A DNA stretch of 64,000 nt, taken from Rhizobiaceae bacterium (GTDB lineage Bacteria > Pseudomonadota > Alphaproteobacteria > Rhizobiales > Rhizobiaceae). The number at the start of each line of letters is the position of its first letter. Positions within the stretch are counted from its first letter, which is position 1. The notes beneath the pieces were generated by a model. That model did no database searches. It had not been told where the DNA came from and saw only the letters and a list, made by a program, of their open reading frames with translations. The DNA is taken from contig JAHBYW010000001.1 in the NCBI GenBank assembly GCA_019635755.1, forward strand, positions 868,001-932,000, read 5' to 3'. Position numbers and translations under genes: made by a program. Positions 27,413 through 35,953 of the stretch are shown one piece after another.

Positions 27413-27823
27413 TCAGACCGTACCCACCCCCTTCTGCAGCCACCCATCCACCGACCACCGCCCTGCGCCGAACACGGCAAAAGCGACCAGCCCGCCGGCG
27501 ACCGCGATGTCCTTCAACAGCATCTGCGTGTGCCAGAAGGCCATTGCCCCCTCCCCCTGACCGAAATGGCCGAGAAACGAGGCGACGATGCTGAAGGCGG
27601 CGAGCGCGGCAGCGGCGAGCCGTGTCTGGTAGCCGGCGGCGAGCAGGGCCGCCGCGGCGATCTCGAAGATGCCCGTGCCGATCGTGGCAAGGGTGGGAAA
27701 CGGCAGGCCGAGACCCGCGAAGTAGGCGGCGGTGCCCTGGATGTCGGAGAGCGCCGCCCATCCGCTCCAGAAAAACATCAGGGCGACCAGAAGCCGCCCC
27801 AGAAACAGAAATGCGTCAGACAT
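27413..27823 (-). CDS. DoxX family membrane protein
   Basis: A 136-residue inner-membrane protein with four hydrophobic segments. The DoxX-family opening FLFLGRLLVALMFFWSGWAAL is followed by AAYFAGLGLPFP and FEIAAAALLAAGYQTRLAAAAL. DoxX proteins are associated with respiratory or redox membrane complexes, but no reaction is established for this type. ATG 27823 is preferred because GGGGG lies 6 bases upstream; an in-frame GTG lies two codons before it. A second DoxX gene lies 59 bp upstream on the same strand, so the two are likely co-expressed and arose by duplication. Confidence 0.82.
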   Translation of the reverse strand: MSDAFLFLGRLLVALMFFWSGWAALSDIQGTAAYFAGLGLPFPTLATIGTGIFEIAAAALLAAGYQTRLAAAALAAFSIVASFLGHFGQGEGAMAFWHTQMLLKDIAVAGGLVAFAVFGAGRWSVDGWLQKGVGTV

Positions 27824-27882
27824 GTCCACCCCCGGCCAGGCGCGCTGATCATAGCGCCTGGCCGAAGGTCTGGTTAGAGGCT

Positions 27883-28284
27883 TCAGGCTGCCGCGTAGCC
27901 CGCCTGACCGCGCCGCGCGTCGAGCGACCAGGCACCGGCGCCGGCGACCGACAGCGCCAGGAAACCGCCCGCGATGGTCAGGTTCTTCGTGAACAGCAGC
28001 GTCTGCATCATGTCCGCCGGTGCGTAGTGGAAGACGAAGGCGGTGAAGGCGCAGAAGGCGGCCAGCAGCCAGGCGGCGAGGCGCGTCTGGAAGCCGACGA
28101 GGATGGCAAGGCCCGCGACGACCTCGAAGATCGCCGACAGCGGCGACAGCAGCCCGCCGGCCGGTAGACCGACAGACGAGATGTAGCCGGCGGTACCCGA
28201 CAGGTCGCCGAACTTCTGCAGGCCCGCCATGACGAACATGAAAGCGAGCAGGATGCGGGCGGTGAGGAGGAGTGCGTTGTTCAT
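27883..28284 (-). CDS. DoxX family membrane protein
   Basis: A 133-residue protein with four hydrophobic segments and the DoxX pattern: ARILLAFMFVMAGLQKFGDL, then AGYISSVGLPAG and EVVAGLAILVGFQTRLAAWLLA. It is related to the neighbouring DoxX protein but clearly diverged. Its physiological partner is unknown. ATG 28284 (MNNALLLTAR) has GGAG about 7 bases upstream; a longer frame to 28311 adds only a proline-rich leader. It is transcribed toward the second DoxX gene. Confidence 0.82.
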   Translation of the reverse strand: MNNALLLTARILLAFMFVMAGLQKFGDLSGTAGYISSVGLPAGGLLSPLSAIFEVVAGLAILVGFQTRLAAWLLAAFCAFTAFVFHYAPADMMQTLLFTKNLTIAGGFLALSVAGAGAWSLDARRGQAGYAAA

Positions 28285-28411
28285 GGGAGGCTCCGGCGGT
28301 TGAGGAGCCATCCAGTTAGTCGATCACATACGGGGTGGCGAGCCAGCGATTGCCGAACGCATCGTTCGACAATCGTGAACACAACTTCACAAGTCGTTCA
28401 CCGAATTGTTA

Positions 28412-29809
28412 TCAGCCGGGACGCGTCATATCCTCCGGCCGAACCAGCCGGTCGAAGTCGGCGTCGGACACGTAGCCGCCGCCGACGGCCTCCTCGCGCA
28501 GTGTCGTGCCGTTCTTGTGCGCCGTCTTCGCGATCTTGGCGGCGTTGTCGTAGCCGATCGTCGGCGCCAGCGCCGTCACCAGCATCAGCGAGCGGTCCAG
28601 CGCCGCCTTGATGTTGTCCTTGCGCGCCTCGATGCCCACGACGCAATTGTCGGTGAAGGAGCGCGCGGCGTCGCTCATCAGCTGCACCGACTGGAGGAAG
28701 TTGTAGGCCATCACCGGGTTGAACACGTTCAGCTCGAAATGGCCCTGGCTGCCGGCGAAGGTCAGCGCGGCATGATTGCCGAACACCTGCACGCAGACCT
28801 GCGTCAGCGCCTCGCACTGCGTCGGGTTCACCTTGCCCGGCATGATCGATGATCCCGGCTCGTTCTCCGGCAGCGACAGTTCGCCCAGCCCCGAACGCGG
28901 TCCCGATCCCAGGAAACGGATGTCGTTGGCGATCTTGAACAGCGCCGCCGCCGCCGCGTTGATCGCGCCGTGCGAAAACACCATGGAGTCGTGCGCGGCC
29001 AGTGCCTCGAACTTGTTGGGCGCGCTGGTGAAGGGCAGCTTGGTGATCCTGGCGATGCGCTTCGCCACCTTCTCCGCAAACCCGATCGGCGCGTTGAGGC
29101 CGGTGCCGACCGCGGTGCCGCCCTGGGCAAGTTCGCACAGGCCGGGCAGCGTCTGCTCGATGCGCTTGATCGAGGAGGCCACCTGCGCCGCGTAGCCGGA
29201 AAACTCCTGGCCGAGCGTCAGCGGCGTCGCGTCCTGCGTGTGCGTGCGACCGATTTTGATGATCCTGGCGAATGCCTTCGTCTTCTTCTCCAGCGCCTTG
29301 TGCAGGTGCTTCAGCGCCGGCAGCAGGTCGTGGACGATCCGCTCCGCGCAGGCGATGTGCATGGCCGTCGGATAGGTGTCGTTGGACGACTGGCTCATGT
29401 TGACGTGGTCGTTCGGATGGACCGGCTTCTTCGAGCCCATCACGCCGCCCAGCATCTCGATCGCGCGGTTCGAGATCACCTCGTTGGCGTTCATGTTCGA
29501 CTGCGTGCCCGAACCCGTCTGCCAGACAACAAGCGGGAAATGCTCGTTCAGCTTGCCGTCGATCACCTCCTGCGCGGCGTCGACGATCGTCTTGCCGATC
29601 GTCGGGTCGAGCCGGCCGAGCTCCATGTTCGTCTCGGCGGCCGCGCGCTTGATGATGCCCAGCGCCCTGACGATCGACAGCGGCTGCTTCTCCCAGCCGA
29701 TGCGGAAATTGCCGAGCGACCGCTCCGCCTGCGCGCCCCAGTAGCGGTCGGACGCGACGTCGATCGGGCCAAACGTGTCGGTCTCGGTACGGGTCTTCTT
29801 GCTGCTCAC
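28412..29809 (-). CDS. fumC: class II fumarate hydratase
   Basis: A 465-residue iron-independent fumarase that interconverts fumarate and malate in the citric acid cycle. It has the superfamily signature [13 protein letters not shown], the catalytic [11 protein letters not shown] region, the [13 protein letters not shown] loop and the [16 protein letters not shown] segment. Length matches the family. The start is GTG 29809 ([14 protein letters not shown]) with GGAG about 6 bases upstream. The longer frame from 29935 reads as non-homologous sequence. The 276-bp gap to the divergent GST gene contains a nested inverted repeat (about 29835-29868) but no clear promoter that I can support. Confidence 0.94.
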   Translation of the reverse strand: MSSKKTRTETDTFGPIDVASDRYWGAQAERSLGNFRIGWEKQPLSIVRALGIIKRAAAETNMELGRLDPTIGKTIVDAAQEVIDGKLNEHFPLVVWQTGSGTQSNMNANEVISNRAIEMLGGVMGSKKPVHPNDHVNMSQSSNDTYPTAMHIACAERIVHDLLPALKHLHKALEKKTKAFARIIKIGRTHTQDATPLTLGQEFSGYAAQVASSIKRIEQTLPGLCELAQGGTAVGTGLNAPIGFAEKVAKRIARITKLPFTSAPNKFEALAAHDSMVFSHGAINAAAAALFKIANDIRFLGSGPRSGLGELSLPENEPGSSIMPGKVNPTQCEALTQVCVQVFGNHAALTFAGSQGHFELNVFNPVMAYNFLQSVQLMSDAARSFTDNCVVGIEARKDNIKAALDRSLMLVTALAPTIGYDNAAKIAKTAHKNGTTLREEAVGGGYVSDADFDRLVRPEDMTRPG

Positions 29810-30085
29810 CGCGCTCTCCGGTCGCCTAAAGCATTGTGCGGCAAGGCGGGCTTGCCTCGCGTCGCACAGATGCGGCCAAAGACAACTGATAGAATATGAT
29901 CCCTCCCGAAAACGCGGTGAACTGTTGGGGATCATGGTCCAGGCTGTCGCGTCCGTGGCCTAGCCCGTCGCGAAATGCCCTTCAAGCGAAGAATTGGGAG
30001 GCGCAGAAACCAAATCGGTTGAAGGTTCGCAGGCGGAATCAGCCGCCGCCAAAACCGTTCGTCTCGCCAGGCACAGGAGTCTGAA

Positions 30086-30745
30086 ATGGCGTTTGCGCTC
30101 ACCATCGGCAACAAGTGCTTCTCGTCGTGGTCGCTCCGGCCCTGGATCGCCATGAAACAGCTTGGCATCCCCTTCGAAGAACGGTTCGTGCGGCTGAGAA
30201 CACCCGAGACGGCGGCCAACCTCGCGAAGGTGTCGCCGACGGGCCTCGTCCCCGTCCTCGACCACGACGGCACGATCGTCTGGGAGACCCTGGCGATCCT
30301 CGAATATCTCAACGAGCTGTTTCCAGCCGGGCAATTGTGGCCGGCCGACCGCGAGGCGCGGGCCTGCGCGCGCGCCGTGGCGACCGAGATGCACTCCGGG
30401 TTTCGCGACGTTCGCTACGGCTGGCCGATGAATCTCCGGCGCATCAGGGCCCACAAGCCGCTCGACGCCGAAGGAGAGGTGCAGCGAGAACGCATCGTGT
30501 CGATCTGGCGCGGGTGCCGCGAGCGTTTCGGCGATGGCGGCCCGTTTCTGTTCGGCCATTTCACCGCTGCCGATGCGATGTACGCTCCGGTCGTGACCCG
30601 CTTCGACACCTATGGCGGGGACCTTGCGCCGGATGTTCGCGCCTACTGCGATGCGGTCCTGGCAACGCCGGCGATGGTGGAATGGTACGCCGAAGCCGCC
30701 AGGGAGCCGTGGCCGGAGCCGCGCCCCGACGAGCAGGATGTCTAG
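30086..30745 (+). CDS. glutathione S-transferase family protein
   Basis: A 219-residue GST. The thioredoxin-like N-terminal domain starts ALTIGNKCFSSWSLRPW, with Ser/Cys residues at the usual catalytic position. It contains SPTGLVPVLDHDG (cis-Pro) and ETLAILEYL, the glutathione-binding Glu/Ser-Thr turn. The C-terminal domain is all-helical and includes the N-capping box-like FGHFTAADAMYAPVVTRF. The substrate is unknown. ATG 30086 starts the conserved strand directly. The gene converges on an aminotransferase gene and the two stop codons overlap within the palindrome CTAG. Confidence 0.88.
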   Translation: MAFALTIGNKCFSSWSLRPWIAMKQLGIPFEERFVRLRTPETAANLAKVSPTGLVPVLDHDGTIVWETLAILEYLNELFPAGQLWPADREARACARAVATEMHSGFRDVRYGWPMNLRRIRAHKPLDAEGEVQRERIVSIWRGCRERFGDGGPFLFGHFTAADAMYAPVVTRFDTYGGDLAPDVRAYCDAVLATPAMVEWYAEAAREPWPEPRPDEQDV

Positions 30746-31848
30746 TTCTGCTCGCGCAGCGCCGCCGAGATCGCGGCGAGCCCGCCACGAAGCTCGGCCT
30801 CCGTCGGCCAGCCGAAGCCGATCCGGAAGAAGGTCTTCGGCATCTCGAACCAGTGACCGGGTCCAACATAGGTGCCGTGGCGCCCCAGCAGGCTTTCGTA
30901 GAATCGCGCCGTGTCGAAGTCCGGCCCGACCCCCATCCGCGGAAAGCCGACGACGCCGCCCTGCGGGCGCACCCACTCGATCAGCGGTTCGCTGTCGACC
31001 CAGGCCTGGACGATGTCGCGGCGCGCGGCCATCTCGGGGAGCAGCGTCGCAAGGAAGGCGTCGCGCCCCTGCAACGCCTTGGTTGCGATCGCCTCGTCGA
31101 TGACGGAGCCGCAGATGCCGATCTGCTCCTTGGCGGCGAGGAAGCGCTCGTAGAGTTCGGCGTCGCGGGTCACCAGCCAGCCGATGCGGATGCCCGGAAT
31201 GCCGAACGCCTTTGAGAGCGAGCAGACGCTGATGGCGCAGGGGCTGAGCGACGCGGCGACCGGCAGCTTCTCGCCGAGGCTGAGGTCGCGATAGGTCTCG
31301 TCGACCAGCAGGTAGCAGCCGCGACGCTCCGCCAGGGCGACCAGCGCGTCGAGGTCGGCGCGCGACAGCATCGTGCCGGTCGGGTTGTGCGGGCAGGTGA
31401 CGCTGATTGTGCGCGTGTTCGGCTTCAGCGCCGCCTCGACCGCGCCGACATCGAGCGCGAATCCCTTGTCGAAGTCGAGGTCGATGTAGGTGATCGCGCA
31501 GCCGATCGCCTTCGGCGTCTCGATATTGGTGGCGTAGTTCGGGCGCACCACCACGAGGTGGTCGCTCGCCGACAGCAGGCTGGTCGCGATGATGAAAAGC
31601 GCGCCGGCCGCACCCGCGGTGACCAGGACGTCGTCGGGCGAGAGCCCCGCCTCCTGCCCGGCGATCAGCGCGCGGAGGGTGCGGTCGCCGCGATGCTCGC
31701 CGTAGAACAACGTCAGGTCCGGCAGCGACACGCCGAGGTCCGACAGCTTCTGGTCGGCGATCGAGCTTTCCGACAGATTGAAGCGGATGCGGTCGTAGCC
31801 GTATTCCTCCGGCGCTTCCTTCTCGATCACCATGCGCGCGTAGTTCAT
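30742..31848 (-). CDS. pyridoxal-phosphate-dependent class I/II aminotransferase
   Basis: A 368-residue fold-type I aminotransferase. Visible elements are the cofactor-contact segment LVTAGAAGALFIIATSLL, the conserved Asn-Pro-Thr-Gly in CPHNPTGTM, the Asp-Glu pair in YLLVDETYRDL and the PLP lysine in CSLSKAFGIPGIRIGWL. The C-terminal PKTFFRIGFGW has the substrate-carboxylate Arg. Substrate specificity cannot be assigned. ATG 31848 (MNYARMVIEKEAPEEYG) has GGGGAC upstream; the open frame further upstream is unrelated. It shares the four bases CTAG with the convergent GST gene. Confidence 0.87.
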   Translation of the reverse strand: MNYARMVIEKEAPEEYGYDRIRFNLSESSIADQKLSDLGVSLPDLTLFYGEHRGDRTLRALIAGQEAGLSPDDVLVTAGAAGALFIIATSLLSASDHLVVVRPNYATNIETPKAIGCAITYIDLDFDKGFALDVGAVEAALKPNTRTISVTCPHNPTGTMLSRADLDALVALAERRGCYLLVDETYRDLSLGEKLPVAASLSPCAISVCSLSKAFGIPGIRIGWLVTRDAELYERFLAAKEQIGICGSVIDEAIATKALQGRDAFLATLLPEMAARRDIVQAWVDSEPLIEWVRPQGGVVGFPRMGVGPDFDTARFYESLLGRHGTYVGPGHWFEMPKTFFRIGFGWPTEAELRGGLAAISAALREQN

Positions 31849-32041
31849 GCCGTCCCCGTTTGCCGCCGGTCGATGCCGACAACCGATAAGGACATTTACC
31901 CAAACTGGCCATCGCCCGGCGGCGGAATTCGGTCTGCGCTTTACAAACAGCGTCAGGATGGCGAAAAAGGCCCCTTGGGCAGCGCCAAGAGGGCGCACCG
32001 GCGGCTCATCGCCGCCGGGTCACAACAGGGGAGTGTTTCAA

Positions 32042-33241
32042 ATGCGTTCCAAACTTATCAAGATCCTGACCGCGTCGGCCGCCGGCATCGCGCTGACCGC
32101 GGGCGTCGCCGCCGCTCAGGAGGTCAAGATCGGCATCCTGCTCGGCTACACGGGTCCGATCGAAACGCTGACGCCGGCGATGGCCGAGAGCGCCGAACTG
32201 GCGCTGAAGGAAGTCAACGACAGCGGCCAGTTCCTGAACGGCGAGAAGCTGGTCGGCGTGCGCGCCGATTCCACCTGCATCGATTCCGCCGCAGCCACCG
32301 CCGCCGCCGAGCGCCTGATCAACACCGACAGCGTCGTCGCGATCATGGGCGCCGACTGCTCGGGCGTCACCACGGCCGTGGCCAACAACGTCGCGATCCC
32401 GAACGGCGTCGTGATGATCTCGCCGTCGGCCACCTCGCCGGCGCTGACCGACATCCAGGACAACGGCCTGTTCTTCCGCACGGCGCCGTCCGACGCCCGC
32501 CAGGGCCAGGTGCTCACCGACATCCTGATCGGCAAGGATATCAAGACGGTCGCCATCACCTACACTAACAACGACTACGGCAAGGGTCTGTCCGACTCCT
32601 TCTCGGCCGCCTACCAGGCAGCCGGCGGCAAGATCACGATCAACGCGCCGCATGAAGACGGCAAGGGCGACTACTCGGCCGAGGTCGGCGCGCTGGCCGC
32701 GGCCGGCGGCGACCTGCTGGTGGTGTTCGGCTATGCCGACCAGGGCGGCGTGGGCATCATCCGCTCGGCTGTCGACACCGGCGCCTTCTCGCGCTTCGCG
32801 CTCGGCGACGGCATGTTCGCGGAGAGCCTGATCGCCGCGATCGGCGCGCCGCTCAACGGCACGATCGGCTCGGTGCCGTGGTCCGAAGGCGAAGGCGCCG
32901 ACGCCTTCGTCGCCGCCTCGACCGCTGCGGGCGTCAACCCCGACGGTTCGTTCCGCCGCGAGAGCTACGACGCGGCGGCGCTGATCGCCATGGCCATGCA
33001 GAAGGCGGGCACCACCGACCGCGCGGCGATCAAGGACCACGTCCTCGACGTCGCCAATGCGCCCGGCGAGAAGATCCTGCCCGGCCAGCTCGGCAAGGCT
33101 CTGGAGCTCATCAAAGCCGGCCAGGACGTCGACTATGTCGGCGCGACCAATGTCGAGCTGATCGGCCCCGGCGAGGCCGCCGGCACCTACCGGGAATACG
33201 AGGTCAAGGACGGCAAGTACGAGACGATCCAGTTCCGCTAG
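32042..33241 (+). CDS. ABC transporter periplasmic substrate-binding protein, branched-chain amino acid type
   Basis: A 399-residue periplasmic binding protein of the LivJ/LivK-like family (type I fold). It has a signal peptide (KLIKILTASAAGIALTAGVAAAQ), followed by EVKIGILLGYTGPIETLTP, the typical first strand and ligand loop. Further family features are ADSTCIDSAAATAAAERLI, VVMISPSATSPALTD and the RESYDAAALIAMAM segment. Ligands of this family range from branched-chain amino acids to amides, urea and aromatic compounds, so the substrate is open. ATG 32042 has AGGGGAG about 10 bases upstream. It heads a five-gene importer operon, separated from the rest by a terminator-like hairpin. Confidence 0.9.
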   Translation: MRSKLIKILTASAAGIALTAGVAAAQEVKIGILLGYTGPIETLTPAMAESAELALKEVNDSGQFLNGEKLVGVRADSTCIDSAAATAAAERLINTDSVVAIMGADCSGVTTAVANNVAIPNGVVMISPSATSPALTDIQDNGLFFRTAPSDARQGQVLTDILIGKDIKTVAITYTNNDYGKGLSDSFSAAYQAAGGKITINAPHEDGKGDYSAEVGALAAAGGDLLVVFGYADQGGVGIIRSAVDTGAFSRFALGDGMFAESLIAAIGAPLNGTIGSVPWSEGEGADAFVAASTAAGVNPDGSFRRESYDAAALIAMAMQKAGTTDRAAIKDHVLDVANAPGEKILPGQLGKALELIKAGQDVDYVGATNVELIGPGEAAGTYREYEVKDGKYETIQFR

Positions 33242-33262
33242 GCGCGGCGCCTCTGAACCTTC

Positions 33263-33296
33263 AAACAGCCCGGACGCGACAGCGGCCGGGCTGTTT
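33263..33296 (+). terminator. hairpin/attenuator between binding-protein and ATPase genes
   Basis: An 11-bp perfect stem, AAACAGCCCGG (33263-33273) and CCGGGCTGTTT (33286-33296), with a 12-base loop and a T-rich right arm end. It lies 21 bases after the binding-protein stop. Such partial terminators often keep the binding protein more abundant than the rest of an ABC importer. Confidence 0.7.
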
Positions 33297-33326
33297 CTCT
33301 AAGACGGGACGCGAAACGGTGGGACG

Positions 33327-34127
33327 ATGATCCGCGTCGAGGATCTGCATCTTCATTTCGGGGGCATCAAGGCGGTCGACGGCGTCAGCATCGAGATCGC
33401 GCGCGGATCGATCACCGGGCTGATCGGCCCCAACGGCGCGGGAAAGACGACGCTGTTCAACGCGATCGCCGGGCACTACCGGCCGTCCTCCGGCAAGGTC
33501 TGGCTGGACGGCGAGGACATCACCGGCCTGCCTCCGCACAAGCTCTTCGCCAAGGGACTTTTGCGCACCTTCCAGATCGCGCACGAATTCTCGACGCTCA
33601 CCGTTCGCGAGAACCTGATGATGGTGCCCGGCGGCCAGCCGGGGGAATCGCTGGTCGATGTCTGGATCCGCCCCTCGCTCGTGGCCAGCCGCGAAACCGA
33701 GGTCGGGCGGAGGGCGGACGAGGTCATCGACTTCCTCCAGCTCGACCACGTCGCCGGCGAACTCGCCGGCAATCTGTCCGGCGGCCAGAAGAAACTCCTC
33801 GAGCTCGGTCGGACGATGATGGTCGACGCCAAGATCGTCTTCCTCGACGAGGTCGGCGCGGGCGTCAACCGCACGCTCCTCAAGACCATCGGCGAAGCGA
33901 TCCTCCGGCTCAACCGCGAGCGCGGCTACACCTTCTGCGTCATCGAGCACGATATGGATTTCATCGCCAGCCTCTGCGATCCGGTGATCGTGATGGCCGA
34001 GGGCAAACTCCTGTTCCAGGGTACGACCGACGAGGTGAAGCAGAACGAGCAGGTGATCGAGGCCTATCTCGGACGCGGCCTGAAGCAGCGGGGCCAGGCG
34101 CCCGCCGCAGCGGGGGCGCCCGCATGA
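33327..34127 (+). CDS. livG: ABC transporter ATP-binding protein, LivG-type
   Basis: A 266-residue nucleotide-binding subunit. Walker A is GPNGAGKTT, the signature motif is LSGGQKK, and the Walker B region is IVFLDEVGAGVN, in which the usual Pro of DEP is Val. The switch His lies in CVIEHDMDFIASL. The C-terminal QVIEAYLGRG is characteristic of LivG subunits. It energises import by the two permeases encoded downstream. ATG 33327 begins MIRVEDLHLHFGG. The end overlaps the next ATPase gene by four bases (ATGA). The symbol marks family type; the transported substrate is unknown. Confidence 0.9.
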   Translation: MIRVEDLHLHFGGIKAVDGVSIEIARGSITGLIGPNGAGKTTLFNAIAGHYRPSSGKVWLDGEDITGLPPHKLFAKGLLRTFQIAHEFSTLTVRENLMMVPGGQPGESLVDVWIRPSLVASRETEVGRRADEVIDFLQLDHVAGELAGNLSGGQKKLLELGRTMMVDAKIVFLDEVGAGVNRTLLKTIGEAILRLNRERGYTFCVIEHDMDFIASLCDPVIVMAEGKLLFQGTTDEVKQNEQVIEAYLGRGLKQRGQAPAAAGAPA

Positions 34128-34828
34128 GCTTCCTCTCCGGCGACGACATGACAGGCGGCTATGGCGGTCCCGACATCCTGAACGGCTGCGGCATCGCGGT
34201 GAACAAGGGCGAGATCGCCGTCATCGTCGGGCCGAACGGCGCCGGCAAGTCGACCGCGATGAAGGCGATGTTCGGCATGCTGCCGCTGCGCCAGGGACGC
34301 GTGACGCTCGGCGGGCGCGACATCACCGGCCTCTCGCCGCAGGACCGGGTGAAGGCCGGCATGGGCTTCGTGCCGCAGACCGGCAACGTGTTCACGACGA
34401 TGAGCGTCCAGGAGAACCTGGAGATGGGCGCCTACATCCGCACCGACGATTTCTCCGACACGATGGAACAGGTCTTCGACCTCTTCCCCATCCTCCGGCA
34501 GAAGCGCCGGCAGCCGGCGGGCGAGCTCTCCGGCGGCCAGCGCCAGCAGGTCGCGGTCGGCCGCGCGCTGATGACCCGGCCGGCGGTGCTCATGCTGGAC
34601 GAGCCGACCGCCGGCGTCTCGCCGATCGTCATGGACGAGCTGTTCGACCGCATCCTCGACGTCGCCGCCACCGGCATCGCGATCCTGATGGTCGAGCAGA
34701 ATGCACGACAGGCACTGAACATCGCCGACCGCGGCTACGTGCTGGTGCAGGGCCGCAACCGCTTCACCGACACCGGCCAGGCGCTGCTCGCCAACGCCGA
34801 AGTCCGCGCATCGTTCTTGGGAGGGTGA
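34124..34828 (+). CDS. livF: ABC transporter ATP-binding protein, LivF-type
   Basis: A 234-residue nucleotide-binding subunit with Walker A GPNGAGKSTAMK, the Q-loop region VPQTGNVF, signature LSGGQRQQVAVGRAL, Walker B LMLDEPTAGVSP and the His switch preceding VEQNARQAL. It is the second ATPase of the importer, partner of LivG. ATG 34124 overlaps the livG stop. It ends 20 bases before a palindromic repeat that separates it from the permease genes. Confidence 0.92.
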   Translation: MSFLSGDDMTGGYGGPDILNGCGIAVNKGEIAVIVGPNGAGKSTAMKAMFGMLPLRQGRVTLGGRDITGLSPQDRVKAGMGFVPQTGNVFTTMSVQENLEMGAYIRTDDFSDTMEQVFDLFPILRQKRRQPAGELSGGQRQQVAVGRALMTRPAVLMLDEPTAGVSPIVMDELFDRILDVAATGIAILMVEQNARQALNIADRGYVLVQGRNRFTDTGQALLANAEVRASFLGG

Positions 34829-34847
34829 GGTGAAGGTGCTTTCTCCC

Positions 34848-34940
34848 ACCCCCACCCCCAACCTCTCCCCGCAAGGGGGAGGGAGAGCTGCCGCGCCGAA
34901 ATCCCCCTCCCCCTTGCGGGGAGAGGTTGGGGGCGGGGGT
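34848..34940. repeat. palindromic repeat between livF and livH
   Basis: Two 36-bp arms (34848-34883 and 34905-34940) are reverse complements with one mismatch, around a 21-base loop. Each contains CTCTCCCCGCAAGGGGGAGG. Core and loop (AGCTGCCGCGCC) match the repeat at 26389-26483. The right arm ends 8 bases before the livH start, where it would fold next to the ribosome site. Confidence 0.92.
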
Positions 34941-34948
34941 ACGTTCCC

Positions 34949-35953
34949 ATGACCGACATCCTCAACGCCCTCGTCCTGTTCGCCAACTTCGTCCTGCTGC
35001 CCGGCATCGCCTATGGCGCCCAGCTGGCGCTCGGTGCGCTCGGCGTCACGCTGATCTTCGGCATCCTGCGCTTCTCCAACGTCGCGCATGGCGACCTGAT
35101 GGCCTTCGGCGCCATGATCACCATCCTCGTCACCTGGTGGCTGCAGTCGGCGGGAATCTCCATCGACCCGCTGCCGACGGCGCTGCTGGCGCTGCCGGTC
35201 GGGATCGCCGGCGCAGTGCTCATCTCGCTGCTCACCGACCGCGCCGTCTACCGCTTCTATCGCCGTCGCAAGGCGCCCGGCATCGTGCTCGTCATGGCGT
35301 CGATCGGCGTGATGTTCATGCTGAACGGCATCGTCCGCTTCGTCATCGGCCCGAACGACCAGCGCTTCGCCGACGGCGCCCGCTTCGTGGTGACTGTGGC
35401 TGACTTCAAGGAGATGACCGGGCTGGCGGAAGGCCTAGCGATCCGGCTGCCGGTGGTGATCACCGTCGTCGTCGCGCTGGTGGTCGTCGTCTGGCTCTGG
35501 TGGTTCCTGCAGCGCACGCGCACCGGCAAGGCGATGCGCGCCTTCTCCGACAATGAGGACCTGGCGCTGCTCTCCGGCATCAGTCCCGAGCGCGTCGTGG
35601 CGCTCACCTGGATCCTCGCGGCGGCGCTGGCGACGATCGCCGGCGTTCTCTACGGGCTGGACAAGAGCTTCCGGCCGTTCACCTACTTCCAGCTGCTGCT
35701 GCCGATCTTCGCCGCCGCGATCGTGGGCGGGATCGGGCAGCCCTTCGGCGCCATCGCCGGAGGCTTCGTCGTCGCCTTCTCGGAGGTGACGGTCACCTAT
35801 GCCTACAAGCGCTTCCTCGAATATCTCGGCGCGCAGCCCGAGGGCCTCGTCCAGCTTCTCAGCGTCGAATACAAATTCGCCGTCTCGTTCGTGATCCTGG
35901 TGATCGTGCTGCTGGTCAAGCCGACCGGTATCTTCCGCGGGAGGGTGTTGTGA
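34949..35953 (+). CDS. livH: ABC transporter permease, LivH-type
   Basis: A 334-residue inner-membrane permease with about eight hydrophobic segments. Family features are the N-terminal LLPGIAYGAQLALGALGVTLIFGILRFSNVAHGDLMAFGAM, the SDNEDLALLSGISPERVVALTWILAAALA coupling region for the ATPases, and IVGGIGQPFGAIAGGFVVAF near the C-terminus. It forms the translocation path with LivM. ATG 34949 lies directly after the palindromic repeat and lacks a clear ribosome site, so its initiation may depend on that structure. The stop overlaps the livM start by four bases. Confidence 0.9.
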   Translation: MTDILNALVLFANFVLLPGIAYGAQLALGALGVTLIFGILRFSNVAHGDLMAFGAMITILVTWWLQSAGISIDPLPTALLALPVGIAGAVLISLLTDRAVYRFYRRRKAPGIVLVMASIGVMFMLNGIVRFVIGPNDQRFADGARFVVTVADFKEMTGLAEGLAIRLPVVITVVVALVVVVWLWWFLQRTRTGKAMRAFSDNEDLALLSGISPERVVALTWILAAALATIAGVLYGLDKSFRPFTYFQLLLPIFAAAIVGGIGQPFGAIAGGFVVAFSEVTVTYAYKRFLEYLGAQPEGLVQLLSVEYKFAVSFVILVIVLLVKPTGIFRGRVL

